From positions 1 through 64,000 of the forward strand of contig JAQUAI010000008.1 in the NCBI GenBank assembly GCA_028687335.1: a stretch of 64,000 bases of DNA, given 5' to 3'. This document shows positions 1 to 8,887 of this stretch, one piece after another. The notes beneath the pieces are model-generated. The model searched no databases. It was not told the origin of the DNA and saw nothing but the letters and a program-made list of their open reading frames with translations. The translations under genes and the position numbers were made by a program. Positions within the stretch are counted from its first letter, which is position 1; each line of letters begins with the position of its first letter. This DNA comes from Gallionella sp. Its GTDB lineage: Bacteria > Pseudomonadota > Gammaproteobacteria > Burkholderiales > Gallionellaceae.

Positions 1-2
1 AG

Positions 3-1118
3 ATTATGTTGCCGCTGGGTATTTCGTTCTTTACCTTTACTCAGATCGCTTTTCTGGTCGATACCTATCGCGGTGAGGTGAAGGAATATAACTTCATTCA
101 CTATGTCCTCTTCGTGACTTATTTCCCTCATTTGATCGCCGGGCCAGTCTTGCATCACAAGGAAATGATGCCGCAGTTCGCCAAGGCGACAACGTACCAA
201 GTCAACTGGGAACACGTTGCCACCGGCCTGATGTTGTTCACACTCGGCTTGTGTAAAAAGACGCTGTGGGCAGACCCACTTGCCGCTTATGCCGACGGCA
301 TATTTGGCGGTGTCGCCGCCGGCATGACACCCACAATCTATGAGGCATGGTGCGGCGCGCTAGCCTACACCCTACAAATCTATTTTGATTTTTCCGGCTA
401 TACCGACATGGCACTCGGCATTGCGCTGATGTTCGGTATCAAGCTCCCGATTAACTTCGACTCTCCCTACAAGGCGACCAGTATCATCGACTTCTGGCGG
501 CGCTGGCACATGACGCTGTCACGCTTTCTGCGCGATTATTTGTACATCCCGCTGGGCGGTAACCGTCACGGCAAGATGCGCCGTTATCTGAATCTTTTTG
601 TCACCATGCTACTCGGTGGTTTGTGGCACGGCGCGGGCTGGACATTCGTCGTATGGGGTGCGCTGCACGGTCTATATCTGGCTATTAACCATCTATGGCG
701 TGAATTTGTCGTTGAAAAAACGCCCCGCTTTTTACCTAGATGGCTCGCTGGATTTTTTGGTGGAACGCTGACCTTTATCTCAGTCGTCGTCGCTTGGGTC
801 GTATTCCGCGCAACAGACATGGCTCAAGCAAGCGCGATCATCAAAGCCATGGCTGGGATCGCATATTATCCAGTCACCTTCAGCGAAGTTCTCACCGGCA
901 AGCTATTACTCACTACGGACTTATCAGGCCGTGATTTAATCAAGCTACTACTGCCTGGATTATTGTGGGTTTGGCTGTTGCCCAACTCAACCAAGCTACG
1001 TTTTTACGGAAACAATTTCTTGCTCGCGCTTATTCAGGCATCTGCCACAGTATATTTTCTATATCTGGCAATCGACCAATTTGGCAATTACAGCCCGTTC
1101 CTTTATTTCCAGTTCTAA
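3..1118 (+). CDS. MBOAT family O-acyltransferase (AlgI-like), 5' end missing
   Basis: Multi-pass inner-membrane enzyme of the membrane-bound O-acyltransferase family, which moves acyl (usually acetyl) groups to the periplasmic side to decorate exopolysaccharides. The family signatures YFDFSGYTDMALG, RDYLYIPLGGNRHG and GGLWHGAGW are present; the His in WHGA is the expected catalytic residue. The reading frame is open to the left edge, and the first visible residues match an internal family segment (LPLGISFFTFTQ), so roughly 100 N-terminal residues lie outside the window and the ATG at 6 is not the true start. The next gene begins on the base after the stop, so the two are translationally linked. 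The polymer it acetylates is not known from this sequence. Confidence 0.93.
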   Translation: MMLPLGISFFTFTQIAFLVDTYRGEVKEYNFIHYVLFVTYFPHLIAGPVLHHKEMMPQFAKATTYQVNWEHVATGLMLFTLGLCKKTLWADPLAAYADGIFGGVAAGMTPTIYEAWCGALAYTLQIYFDFSGYTDMALGIALMFGIKLPINFDSPYKATSIIDFWRRWHMTLSRFLRDYLYIPLGGNRHGKMRRYLNLFVTMLLGGLWHGAGWTFVVWGALHGLYLAINHLWREFVVEKTPRFLPRWLAGFFGGTLTFISVVVAWVVFRATDMAQASAIIKAMAGIAYYPVTFSEVLTGKLLLTTDLSGRDLIKLLLPGLLWVWLLPNSTKLRFYGNNFLLALIQASATVYFLYLAIDQFGNYSPFLYFQF

Positions 1119-2120
1119 ATGATGAAAGCAGCCAAACTTTTTTCCATTCTCGTTTTTGTACTGATCGGCTCGTATGGCGCAATCGGACTGTACTTCCTGC
1201 CACTAGCGGGATTCGAAGGGGATCTCACGCGGGTGAGCAAGATGCCGGAATCTTTGTTTGGCTGGACCAAACCACAACCGGCCATTGCCCCCGGACTTCT
1301 GAAACCCGCCTCATGGCAGGATGCCGATGTGCTGGTCATCGGCGATAGTTTTTCCGAAACCCGCGTCTGGCAATCGGTACTGGTTAAAAATGGATTGAAA
1401 GTACGCACCGAACACTGGACCAGTATCCGCGAAGGAGTTTGTGAGGATTTTTATCCTTGGGTTAGAGCGCAAGGATTCAAAGGGAAATGGGTTATTTTCG
1501 AAGTGGTCGAACGCAATGTCGAGGCAGGCTTACCCAAATCGGTAACATGCAAGCATGTGGATTATCACCCCAGCGTGCATGCCGATGCATTACGCAACCC
1601 ACCCCTCACCACCCGCCCGGACACTGACCGCTCAGGCAGGCTCTCGGTGGGAATTGAGACTTATCAAAATATCATGGCCTATGAAAAGCTCGGTACCCAA
1701 GCCGACTTTAGCAGCTGGAATATGCCGGGCGGCGCAACCCTGCGCCGCATAGCAAATGGCTGTCAGTTATTTAGCCACGCGAAATGTCAGGATGCGCTGT
1801 TTTACTCATCTGACCGTCTAACCGACATTGGGGACTCAACACTGGACATCATTCAAACCCTTAACTCCCGCACTGGTGACTTAAAAACTCTTTGGGTCAT
1901 CATGCCGGATAAATCTTCTGTATTTATGCATCCAGAAAAACAATTTTGGAACAAAATGGAAACGAAGTTCAGTGCACCGAATATCTTGAGTGTGATGCAG
2001 CAAGCGCTTAATCTAAAAACAATTGATCTTTATCCGGCCAACAATTCCCATCTATCAACCGAAGGATATCTACTTTTAGGTGATGCCGTTTATAGCAGCA
2101 TGAAAGCGCGACCGAATTAG
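1119..2120 (+). CDS. SGNH/AlgX-like acetylation partner protein
   Basis: A 333-residue protein with one N-terminal membrane segment (about residues 7-29) and a periplasmic body. GDSFS at residues 75-79 is SGNH block I with the nucleophile Ser, and NNSHLSTEGY near residue 308 supplies the C-terminal His region. AlgX/AlgJ-type SGNH proteins work with MBOAT proteins to acetylate polysaccharides, and this gene starts immediately after the MBOAT stop codon, which supports that pairing. The usual D-x-x-H motif is replaced by N-N-S-H, so the catalytic acid is uncertain. The stop overlaps the stop of the convergent GT2 gene by 4 bp. The role is inferred from motif and neighbour. Confidence 0.75.
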   Translation: MMKAAKLFSILVFVLIGSYGAIGLYFLPLAGFEGDLTRVSKMPESLFGWTKPQPAIAPGLLKPASWQDADVLVIGDSFSETRVWQSVLVKNGLKVRTEHWTSIREGVCEDFYPWVRAQGFKGKWVIFEVVERNVEAGLPKSVTCKHVDYHPSVHADALRNPPLTTRPDTDRSGRLSVGIETYQNIMAYEKLGTQADFSSWNMPGGATLRRIANGCQLFSHAKCQDALFYSSDRLTDIGDSTLDIIQTLNSRTGDLKTLWVIMPDKSSVFMHPEKQFWNKMETKFSAPNILSVMQQALNLKTIDLYPANNSHLSTEGYLLLGDAVYSSMKARPN

Positions 2121-3034
2121 TCGTTACCCTTACGCCAGTCACACAGCCCCGGCATGGGATCCCATGCCTCGATATCTTCGAGCGGATATTTGTAACGCAA
2201 AGCATAACCAACGCGCCGCAGGCGCCCCAACCAAGAGGCTCGCACACAATTAAAGGGATTTTCGACAGTTTTTCCACCATCCGCCCGTCGTAATGAGGGT
2301 AAGTACAGGCGATGGAATTCAATTTGAGTCACACCCCATTTCATCACAAATATTCGACCACCCAAATTGTGCTTGATGCGACCAGTACTCTTGCAGCCAA
2401 AATGGTAGAAGCGGCTTGCCCCGACAATGCGGAAATTTCGACACCCAGCAACCCAGAACTTCATCAATAAATCATCATCACTGCTCATACCCGGCGAAAA
2501 TTCCAAGCTATAGCCGCCGACCATATTCCACCACTGGCGATGAAACAGGGTTGGCTGCGATGCAGCACCTTCGGTATCCCCGCTTGTGTCCTGCATAAAA
2601 CTTCTCAGAAAATTCGGCTCATCAAACTGATCGGGGGTGCCGCCAAAATTTTGCTTGATGATGATCTGATTCCCACCGTTCTCAGGCTGAATTAAGCGCC
2701 CAAAAAACAAGGCGAGATTCGTATCCACCGAATTAATCGCCCCAACAAATGCGCTATCCCAACCCGGTGCCGCAACCATATCGTCATTCATAAACAAAAC
2801 CCAATCGTGTTTTGCTTGTGCAACAAGGTGATTTACGGACAAACAAACGCCAACATTTTTTGAGCTTTGCGTGTACTTAATACCTTGTGACTGAACCCAC
2901 TCCAAAGAGCCTTCCGAACCATCATTTAGATGTACCAAAATTTCATGCTCAACACTCGAATGCTTACGCAGACTTTCCACGCACAACTTAAGATAGTTAA
3001 GGTTGTTCCAACTGGGGATGATGATGCTAAACAT
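2117..3034 (-). CDS. Family 2 glycosyltransferase (paralogue A)
   Basis: A cytoplasmic GT-A fold glycosyltransferase of 305 residues. It opens with the family start MFSIIIPSWNN, has the nucleotide-binding NDGS segment, the metal-binding MNDDM (DXD-like) and a late SSDDDLLMKF acidic motif. It is clearly related over its full length to the plus-strand gene at 5458 (shared SLEWV, NDDM, PGWD, FSPGMSSD and CKSTG segments), so the two are duplicates. It ends the block with the ligase and GT4 genes upstream on the same strand, 8 bp after the ligase stop. Donor and acceptor cannot be read from the sequence. Confidence 0.88.
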   Translation of the reverse strand: MFSIIIPSWNNLNYLKLCVESLRKHSSVEHEILVHLNDGSEGSLEWVQSQGIKYTQSSKNVGVCLSVNHLVAQAKHDWVLFMNDDMVAAPGWDSAFVGAINSVDTNLALFFGRLIQPENGGNQIIIKQNFGGTPDQFDEPNFLRSFMQDTSGDTEGAASQPTLFHRQWWNMVGGYSLEFSPGMSSDDDLLMKFWVAGCRNFRIVGASRFYHFGCKSTGRIKHNLGGRIFVMKWGVTQIEFHRLYLPSLRRADGGKTVENPFNCVRASWLGRLRRVGYALRYKYPLEDIEAWDPMPGLCDWRKGND

Positions 3035-3042
3035 GAGACTCC

Positions 3043-4332
3043 TTAATTTGGACGCACGATACCGTCATCGTGAAAGCGGTAGCTAGCTGCCAACAAAACT
3101 GCAACTGTAAAACTGTAAAAAGCCGTTGCCATAGCCAGATTAAGCAATTCGACTGTCAATCCAAACGTGATACATCCGCTAACGAATACCACCCCCATAA
3201 TCGCACTTCGCCTAGCCACTCCATCGGACGCTTGCGCCAAACGCCAAAACATTCTCAAGGGCACAATATAAATTGCGAGTATCGCCAACAATCCAAACAG
3301 CCCCATACCAGCCGCTTTTGCCAACAAATCGTTATGTACTTCGCCTCGCCCCTGTTCGGCTGCAAGCGGTGTTAGCTTCCCAGCTGCTTGCATCGCTTGC
3401 ATCTCACGCCCAAATCCCTCAGGGCCAACTCCTACCAGCGGATGCTGAAAAAAAACATCTTTGGCTGCAATATAGAGCTGCCAACGAACCCCAGTAGATG
3501 TATCTTTTTGCCCTTGTTCAAATTTCAGCAAGTCCCCTACCGTCTCATCAACGCGCTGATGAAAAGGTGGGCTAGCACTATAAATCAAGATCAGCGATAC
3601 CCCTGCGGCCAGCATACTCCCCGATACCTTCCGAAAAGAAAACGGGCGACTGTAAAAATAAGCCAGTAACAAGACAAACACTGGGAGCATTAGCCATCCA
3701 CCACGCGTACCTGACAATATCGAAGCTGCCAAACCGGCAAAAAAACCCGTCAACTTGAGCAATTTAAGGTACCACGTGTCTTGTGACCACCAATTGATGG
3801 CAAGCAATGACATCAACCCAAAAATTAATTCAAAATCTCCGAAATGAATAAGGTCTAGCGTACTAATCCCCCAACGCCCCGTCCCTTGATCCTGAATCAT
3901 AGATAAGCCAATAATCGCCGCCAAAGGAAACGCAAATTGCAGTACTTTGAAAATACGAATCGGCATCCGCACCAACAATAAAAAAATCGGCAACACAAGC
4001 CAGTACCGCGAAGCTGCATCATGCGGATGCCAATCCAATTGATCGTTGGCAACCTGACTTAACAAGATTGCCAACGGCAATCCAAACATTGCCGCCATAT
4101 ACAGCGACCAATCGTGTTGCCAGAAAACTTTGGGGAACTTGGCAGGCCTAAGAGTAAAAACACTAACCGCCAGAAAAAGGGTCCATATGAACACCGTATT
4201 CATGCCACCTTTCACTACCAACATCATAGTTGGATAGATAAACAGCAGCCCGGAAAGTACTACCTCCAGAAACAGCATCCCGCGCATTTGACTCATACCA
4301 AGCTCATTTTTTTGGAATAATTTGATAAACAT
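3043..4332 (-). CDS. O-antigen ligase / Wzy-family membrane protein
   Basis: An integral membrane protein of 429 residues with at least ten hydrophobic segments. RGGW in the middle and the HNDLLAKAAGMGLFG segment after a large periplasmic loop fit the Wzy_C family, which covers both O-antigen polymerases (Wzy) and ligases (WaaL). It could therefore either polymerise undecaprenyl-linked repeat units or transfer finished glycan to lipid A-core or protein. The first ATG (4332) lies inside the upstream GT4 gene (29-bp overlap); the alternative ATG at 4296 lies just past the GT4 stop and is also plausible. Being the only such protein seen, it is the natural partner of the Wzx gene at 40043. Confidence 0.82.
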   Translation of the reverse strand: MFIKLFQKNELGMSQMRGMLFLEVVLSGLLFIYPTMMLVVKGGMNTVFIWTLFLAVSVFTLRPAKFPKVFWQHDWSLYMAAMFGLPLAILLSQVANDQLDWHPHDAASRYWLVLPIFLLLVRMPIRIFKVLQFAFPLAAIIGLSMIQDQGTGRWGISTLDLIHFGDFELIFGLMSLLAINWWSQDTWYLKLLKLTGFFAGLAASILSGTRGGWLMLPVFVLLLAYFYSRPFSFRKVSGSMLAAGVSLILIYSASPPFHQRVDETVGDLLKFEQGQKDTSTGVRWQLYIAAKDVFFQHPLVGVGPEGFGREMQAMQAAGKLTPLAAEQGRGEVHNDLLAKAAGMGLFGLLAILAIYIVPLRMFWRLAQASDGVARRSAIMGVVFVSGCITFGLTVELLNLAMATAFYSFTVAVLLAASYRFHDDGIVRPN

Positions 4333-5347
4333 GCAAGCATTCCCGCATTACCGCATCCCATCCTCGCACAAATACAGGCACTTCATTTTCGCGATTTAAT
4401 TGACCTGAAACCTTATCGACCCACAGATGCAGAGGTGCGGTCAGTGTTACCACGCTACCTGCCAACTCGCCAACCTGATCGGCGGCCCCGCAAGCATCTG
4501 ATACCACCACCGGCACACATGCTGCCATCGCTTCGCTGATCACCATGCCATAAGGCTCCGCCTTGGCTGGGTGTAACAACACATCAAAGTCATAAAAATG
4601 TTCATTGTTGTCACACCACCCCATCAGCCGATATCCGCTCTGCCAATCAACAAACAAATGTCGCACTTCCTCCGCTGGAGGGCCAACCACCCATAACTCC
4701 AACTCCGGCCGTTCCTGTCGCAACTCGGCCACGATAGCAGCGGCCAATGGCAATCCTTTTCGCCGCCATTCTTTACCCACAAAACCGACAACACCGCCAG
4801 TTTTCGGAACATCACGATACGGACGAACAACACCGGGCAACACGCCCGGCACAACCGGTTGTGTTAGCTTGCCAGCATATTCAGGATAGTAATGAGCCAA
4901 CTGACGTGCAATGACAGATGAGTTTGGCACGATCACACGAGCTTGGTTTAATTCGCGCCGCTCCATATATAGCTGCATCGCAACTCGCAGGGAAGCGCGT
5001 TTCCACCACGGCTTATCTCGTGCTGTCGCAAAAGGCGGACCGTGAAAAGTGGTTACATCGTGCATACTAACTCGCTCGTGGCTATGAATCAGCCATCCCA
5101 ACTGGGGATTTTTTTTGAACCATTTTTCAACACGCCGCCCGAAACGCCAGTAATAAAACCAACGTGGACGATAAATCATGCGCCCGAGCTCATGCACTCG
5201 TACACCCTGCGGAATTTCGCCTACACTATATTCGCAAACAACCTGAACCTCATGTCCCGCACGAACAAGCTCCCGTGTTATTTCCCACACGTAACGCTCC
5301 ATTCCGCCGCCAGTACCATAGCGCCTGACAATATGAATTACCTTCAT
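4304..5347 (-). CDS. Family 4 glycosyltransferase
   Basis: A 347-residue GT-B fold retaining glycosyltransferase. The N-terminal acceptor domain starts MKVIHIVRRYGTGGGMERY, where the glycine loop and MER segment are typical, and the C-terminal donor domain holds EPYGMVISEA, the EX7E motif that binds the sugar nucleotide, followed by VVSDACGAADQV. The segment VGFVGKEWRRKG begins the donor domain. A GAGGCGGG stretch just upstream gives a fair ribosome site for the ATG at 5347. It is the first gene of a short minus-strand unit with the ligase and a GT2, facing away from the GT2 at 5458. Linkage and sugar are unknown. Confidence 0.9.
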   Translation of the reverse strand: MKVIHIVRRYGTGGGMERYVWEITRELVRAGHEVQVVCEYSVGEIPQGVRVHELGRMIYRPRWFYYWRFGRRVEKWFKKNPQLGWLIHSHERVSMHDVTTFHGPPFATARDKPWWKRASLRVAMQLYMERRELNQARVIVPNSSVIARQLAHYYPEYAGKLTQPVVPGVLPGVVRPYRDVPKTGGVVGFVGKEWRRKGLPLAAAIVAELRQERPELELWVVGPPAEEVRHLFVDWQSGYRLMGWCDNNEHFYDFDVLLHPAKAEPYGMVISEAMAACVPVVVSDACGAADQVGELAGSVVTLTAPLHLWVDKVSGQLNRENEVPVFVRGWDAVMRECLHVYQIIPKK

Positions 5348-5373
5348 CCCGCCTCTGAATTATCGGCGCATGT

Positions 5374-5379
5374 TATAGA
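5374..5379 (+). promoter_or_regulatory. Possible extended -10 element
   Basis: In the 110-bp divergent gap between the GT4 gene and the plus-strand GT2 gene, TGTTATAGA forms an extended -10 (TGnTATAnA) with no convincing -35 box. It is the only good plus-strand promoter-like sequence ahead of the GT2 gene, 79 bp upstream of its ATG. The GT2 itself has no clear Shine-Dalgarno sequence. Weak assignment made by eye. Confidence 0.3.
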
Positions 5380-5457
5380 ATGCCGCCATCATGAAAGGGC
5401 GCAGTATATCAAGCCCCCCACAAGCTTTACCTGAAAAGCGTTAACGGACCCCCCAAT

Positions 5458-6297
5458 ATGTTCTCTATCATCATTCCCACTTGGAACAATCTTGCGCTTT
5501 TGCAGCTTTGTATACGCAGCATTCGGGAAAACTCAGCTTATCCGCACCAGATTATCGTGCATGTTAATGACGGTAGTGACGGCTCACTGGAATGGGTGCG
5601 AACACAAAACATTACTCACACCGCTTCGCCGGAAAACATCGGCATTTGCCTCGCCGTGAACGAAGCTGCAATGCATGCCACACAGGACTACATCCTGTAT
5701 CTGAACGATGACATGTATTGCTGCCCAGGCTGGGATACCGCCCTAGTGAACAAACTCAAGCAACTGGATACCGATTTATTCATGCTCTCTGGCACCATGA
5801 TCGAACCGCGTGACACACAGAATCCCTGTGTCATTGTGGGCGACTATGGCAGTGATGCGCACACCTTTGACGAAGCCCGATTACTCGCGGATTTACCGCA
5901 AAAAAACAAAGCCGATTGGCTGGGTGCAACGTGGCCACCCACGCTGGTCAGCAAACGCTGGTGGTTTAAAGTGGGTGGGTATAGCAGTGAGTTTTCACCC
6001 GGCATGAGCAGCGACAACGATTTTTCGATGAAACTATGGCACGCCGGTTGTCGCATTTTTTTGGGCGTAGGCGATTCGCTGGTTTACCACTTCCAATGCA
6101 AGTCGACAGGAAAGGTTAAAAAGAACAACGGTGGAAAACAGTTCCTGCACAAGTGGGGGATGCGACAGTCTGTATTTGACCGCTACTTTTTGCGGCGCGG
6201 CGAGGTTGCTCACATGATGGCGTTAAGCGAGCCGGAGCAAACTCGTCAATTACGCTGGCAGTTACTGCGAAGTCGGATCAAGCGCGCATTCAGTTAA
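5458..6297 (+). CDS. Family 2 glycosyltransferase (paralogue B)
   Basis: A 279-residue GT-A glycosyltransferase with MFSIIIPTWNN at the N terminus, VNDGSDGSLEW, the LNDDMYCCPGWD metal-binding segment and SSDNDFSMKLW. It is a duplicate of the minus-strand GT2 at 2117 but lies on the opposite strand and on the other side of the ligase/GT4 pair. It is the only plus-strand glycan gene between 2.1 and 50 kb. Its stop is part of a TTAA that also encodes the stop of the convergent WaaE-like gene. Substrates are not predictable; because the two paralogues differ most in the middle of the catalytic domain, they may use different acceptors. Confidence 0.88.
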   Translation: MFSIIIPTWNNLALLQLCIRSIRENSAYPHQIIVHVNDGSDGSLEWVRTQNITHTASPENIGICLAVNEAAMHATQDYILYLNDDMYCCPGWDTALVNKLKQLDTDLFMLSGTMIEPRDTQNPCVIVGDYGSDAHTFDEARLLADLPQKNKADWLGATWPPTLVSKRWWFKVGGYSSEFSPGMSSDNDFSMKLWHAGCRIFLGVGDSLVYHFQCKSTGKVKKNNGGKQFLHKWGMRQSVFDRYFLRRGEVAHMMALSEPEQTRQLRWQLLRSRIKRAFS

Positions 6298-7040
6298 GTG
6301 GCGTCATACAACGCCGCCAGTTTTCGATACTTCAAATAAGTGGTGCGGGCATTCATGCAAGCAATACTCCAGCCAGCCGCGCCATCAAGAACACCCAGCC
6401 TGACAATGTAGGTTCGCACAAACGACCACCCTCCACTCAGCACTGCGCCCACCGAGGTGGATCGCTTGCCTCGCTCATACATCTGGCGTGCGGCCGCATC
6501 GGAATAATGCGTCACTTTACGTTCGACATCTGTTACATCAACGTAGCTGTAATGCAGTAACGGGTGACTCAGCTTCTCGGTGCGCCCGTCAACATCCACA
6601 CGCTCATGTACTAGCGCATCGGTAAATCGACCGCGCTCTCGCTTGAACAGCCTCAGCACATAATCTGGATACCACCCCGAATAGTGAATGAACTTGCCGC
6701 AAAATTGCGACAAGCGGGGACAGTAGTAACCCGCAGCTTGGCCTTCGCGCATGACGCTTTCCAATTCGGCACGCAGCTTATCTGTCACACGTTCGTCCGC
6801 ATCAATTGCAAAAACCCAGCTTTTCGTGGCATAGCTCAACGCTATATTTTTTTGAGGGCCGAAGCCGGGCCAGTCATGTTGATAAACCTGCGCGCCCATT
6901 TCTTTTGCAATACTTACCGTGTCATCTGTGCTACCCGAATCAACAACAATAATTTCATCCGCCCACGACACCGACTGCAGGCATTCCCGAATATTGGCGG
7001 CTTCGTTTTTGGTAATGAGAATAACCGACAGATCGTACAT
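6294..7040 (-). CDS. WaaE/KdtX-like family 2 glycosyltransferase
   Basis: A 248-residue GT2 protein whose sequence follows the LPS-core WaaE/KdtX subfamily: LSVILITKNEAANIRECL, ADEIIVVDSGSTDDT, DWPGFGPQKN and the IDADERV metal-binding motif. Members add a glucose or similar sugar to the inner core or to an early polysaccharide intermediate. I start it at the ATG at 7040, three bases after the pglF-like stop, rather than at the longer track start, which overlaps the neighbour and adds 12 non-conserved residues. It is the last gene of the long minus-strand run. The C-terminal YLKYRKLAALY tail is typical of the subfamily. Confidence 0.85.
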   Translation of the reverse strand: MYDLSVILITKNEAANIRECLQSVSWADEIIVVDSGSTDDTVSIAKEMGAQVYQHDWPGFGPQKNIALSYATKSWVFAIDADERVTDKLRAELESVMREGQAAGYYCPRLSQFCGKFIHYSGWYPDYVLRLFKRERGRFTDALVHERVDVDGRTEKLSHPLLHYSYVDVTDVERKVTHYSDAAARQMYERGKRSTSVGAVLSGGWSFVRTYIVRLGVLDGAAGWSIACMNARTTYLKYRKLAALYDAT

Positions 7041-7042
7041 GG

Positions 7043-8887
7043 TTAGTGTATGGCAGGGGCGTATTCCGGCACCCAAGCCTTCAACGCCGCACGCACATCC
7101 TCATCGTTCATCGTTGATGCATCTGTCCAAATCAGCAATCGCGACAGCCATTCCGCATCAGTCGTTCTAGCCTGAGCAATACGTAACTTGGGGTGCGGCG
7201 TAGGAAGGGTATTTTCGTCGTCAGCAAGTAATTCTTCATACAGCTTTTCGCCGGGGCGCAATCCGCTGAATTCGATTTTGATGTCGCTTTCACTCATACC
7301 GGAAAGACGAATCAGGTCGCGTGCCAAATCGACAATTTTTACTGGCTCACCCATATCCAATACAAAAATCTCACCGCCCTCACCCATCAACCCCGCCTGC
7401 AAAACCAGCTGAGCCGCTTCGGGTATCGACATGAAATAGCGCGTGATCTCGGGATGCGTCACCGTAATCGGGCCGCCCTTGGCAATTTGTTCGCGGAACT
7501 TGGGAATCACACTCCCCGAGGATCCCAGCACGTTGCCAAAACGCACCGAGACATAACGTGTTTGCCCTGAAGCTTGCAACGCTTGGCAAACCATCTCAGC
7601 CAAGCGCTTGGAGGCACCCATCACATTGGTCGGATTAACCGCCTTGTCGGTGGAAATCATCACGAATTTGTTCACGCCATACTGCTGAGCGGCGCGTGCA
7701 ATCGTCCACGTACCCAGCACATTGTTGCGTATTGCCTGCCACGCATTGCGCTGCTCCATCATCGGCACGTGTTTGTATGCAGCAGCATGGAACACAGCAC
7801 TGGGTTGGTAAATACCGAGCACCTCACCCACTCGTGCAGCATCACGCACATCCCCTACCAAACATACAAAATCAAGCTGGGGGAATGTCTGCCTGAGCTC
7901 CTGCTCAATGGTATACAACGCATATTCACTTAGCTCAAACAAAACCAGTTTTGCTGGCATAAAGCGGGCAATCTGTCGGCACATCTCCGACCCGATGGAG
8001 CCCCCCGCCCCAGTGACCATCACCACTTTACCAGTCAGCAAATCATGCAAGCCCTCCGCATCTAGTTGCACCGGATCACGCCCGAGCAAGTCGTCCAGCT
8101 CGATTTGGCGCAATTGAGAAACGCTCACCTTGCCGCTCATCAAATCTTCGAATGAAGGAACTGTCAGCGCTTGCACCTTAGCGGCGTTACACAATTGAAT
8201 CGCCCGCTTGCGCTGTTGATGCGAACTCGATGGCATCGCGATAATAGCCTGCTGTACTCCCAGCTTTTCAACCCAGCGCGACAATTCATCCAAACTACCC
8301 AGCACGCGCACACCATTTAATGTGCGGCCATGCCGCTCATTACTATCATCCAAAAATCCAACCAAACGCCACTCGCCACTTTTCGCCAACTCCTTGGCCA
8401 AGCTAACCGCCGCATCTCCAGCGCCCAGCACCAACACCGGTTCGCCACGCAAGTGAATATCGCCATAGAGCCCCTGCTCTTTCCACATGCGATAAACAAA
8501 ACGGCTACCGCCCATCATCAAAATCAACAGCAGCGGATTAATAATCAACACCGAGCGCGGCACAACCATCCCTAAGCGCAGCATCCAAAACATCAGTGGG
8601 ATAGCTGCCGCAGCCGTTATCACCGCCAGCACAATCCGACGCAAATCGGCCGTGCTGGCATATCGCCAAACACCGCGATACAAACCAAACTGAAGGAAAA
8701 TCAGCAATTGCAACGGCACGATCCAAATTAGGGTGTGGCGCAGTTCAGTGGCAAAATCATCAGGAAGGTCAAAGTTAAAACGAAGTAAATACGCCAACGT
8801 CCAAGCCATGCTGGCAGCGAAAACATCATGCAACACAGCTAATACAGTTCTTGGGCTAATTAACATAGAGTGATTATTTAAGTTCAT
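7043..8887 (-). CDS. pglF: Membrane-anchored UDP-GlcNAc 4,6-dehydratase (PglF/FlaA1/CapD type)
   Basis: A 614-residue protein with about four N-terminal membrane segments (residues 12-125), a first Rossmann-like domain with VLVLGAGDAAVSLAKEL and a second with VMVTGAGGSIGSEMCRQI, the NAD site of the catalytic domain. STDKAVNPTNVMGASK carries the active-site motif with a Met in place of the usual SDR Tyr, as in PglF/WbpM. It makes UDP-4-keto-6-deoxy-GlcNAc, the entry point to bacillosamine and QuiNAc/FucNAc-type sugars. The matching aminotransferase, acetyltransferase and PglC-like genes lie 25 kb away at 33-35.5 kb. It overlaps the WecA-type gene by 14 bp; a second ATG at 8866 would avoid the overlap. 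Confidence 0.93.
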   Translation of the reverse strand: MNLNNHSMLISPRTVLAVLHDVFAASMAWTLAYLLRFNFDLPDDFATELRHTLIWIVPLQLLIFLQFGLYRGVWRYASTADLRRIVLAVITAAAAIPLMFWMLRLGMVVPRSVLIINPLLLILMMGGSRFVYRMWKEQGLYGDIHLRGEPVLVLGAGDAAVSLAKELAKSGEWRLVGFLDDSNERHGRTLNGVRVLGSLDELSRWVEKLGVQQAIIAMPSSSHQQRKRAIQLCNAAKVQALTVPSFEDLMSGKVSVSQLRQIELDDLLGRDPVQLDAEGLHDLLTGKVVMVTGAGGSIGSEMCRQIARFMPAKLVLFELSEYALYTIEQELRQTFPQLDFVCLVGDVRDAARVGEVLGIYQPSAVFHAAAYKHVPMMEQRNAWQAIRNNVLGTWTIARAAQQYGVNKFVMISTDKAVNPTNVMGASKRLAEMVCQALQASGQTRYVSVRFGNVLGSSGSVIPKFREQIAKGGPITVTHPEITRYFMSIPEAAQLVLQAGLMGEGGEIFVLDMGEPVKIVDLARDLIRLSGMSESDIKIEFSGLRPGEKLYEELLADDENTLPTPHPKLRIAQARTTDAEWLSRLLIWTDASTMNDEDVRAALKAWVPEYAPAIH

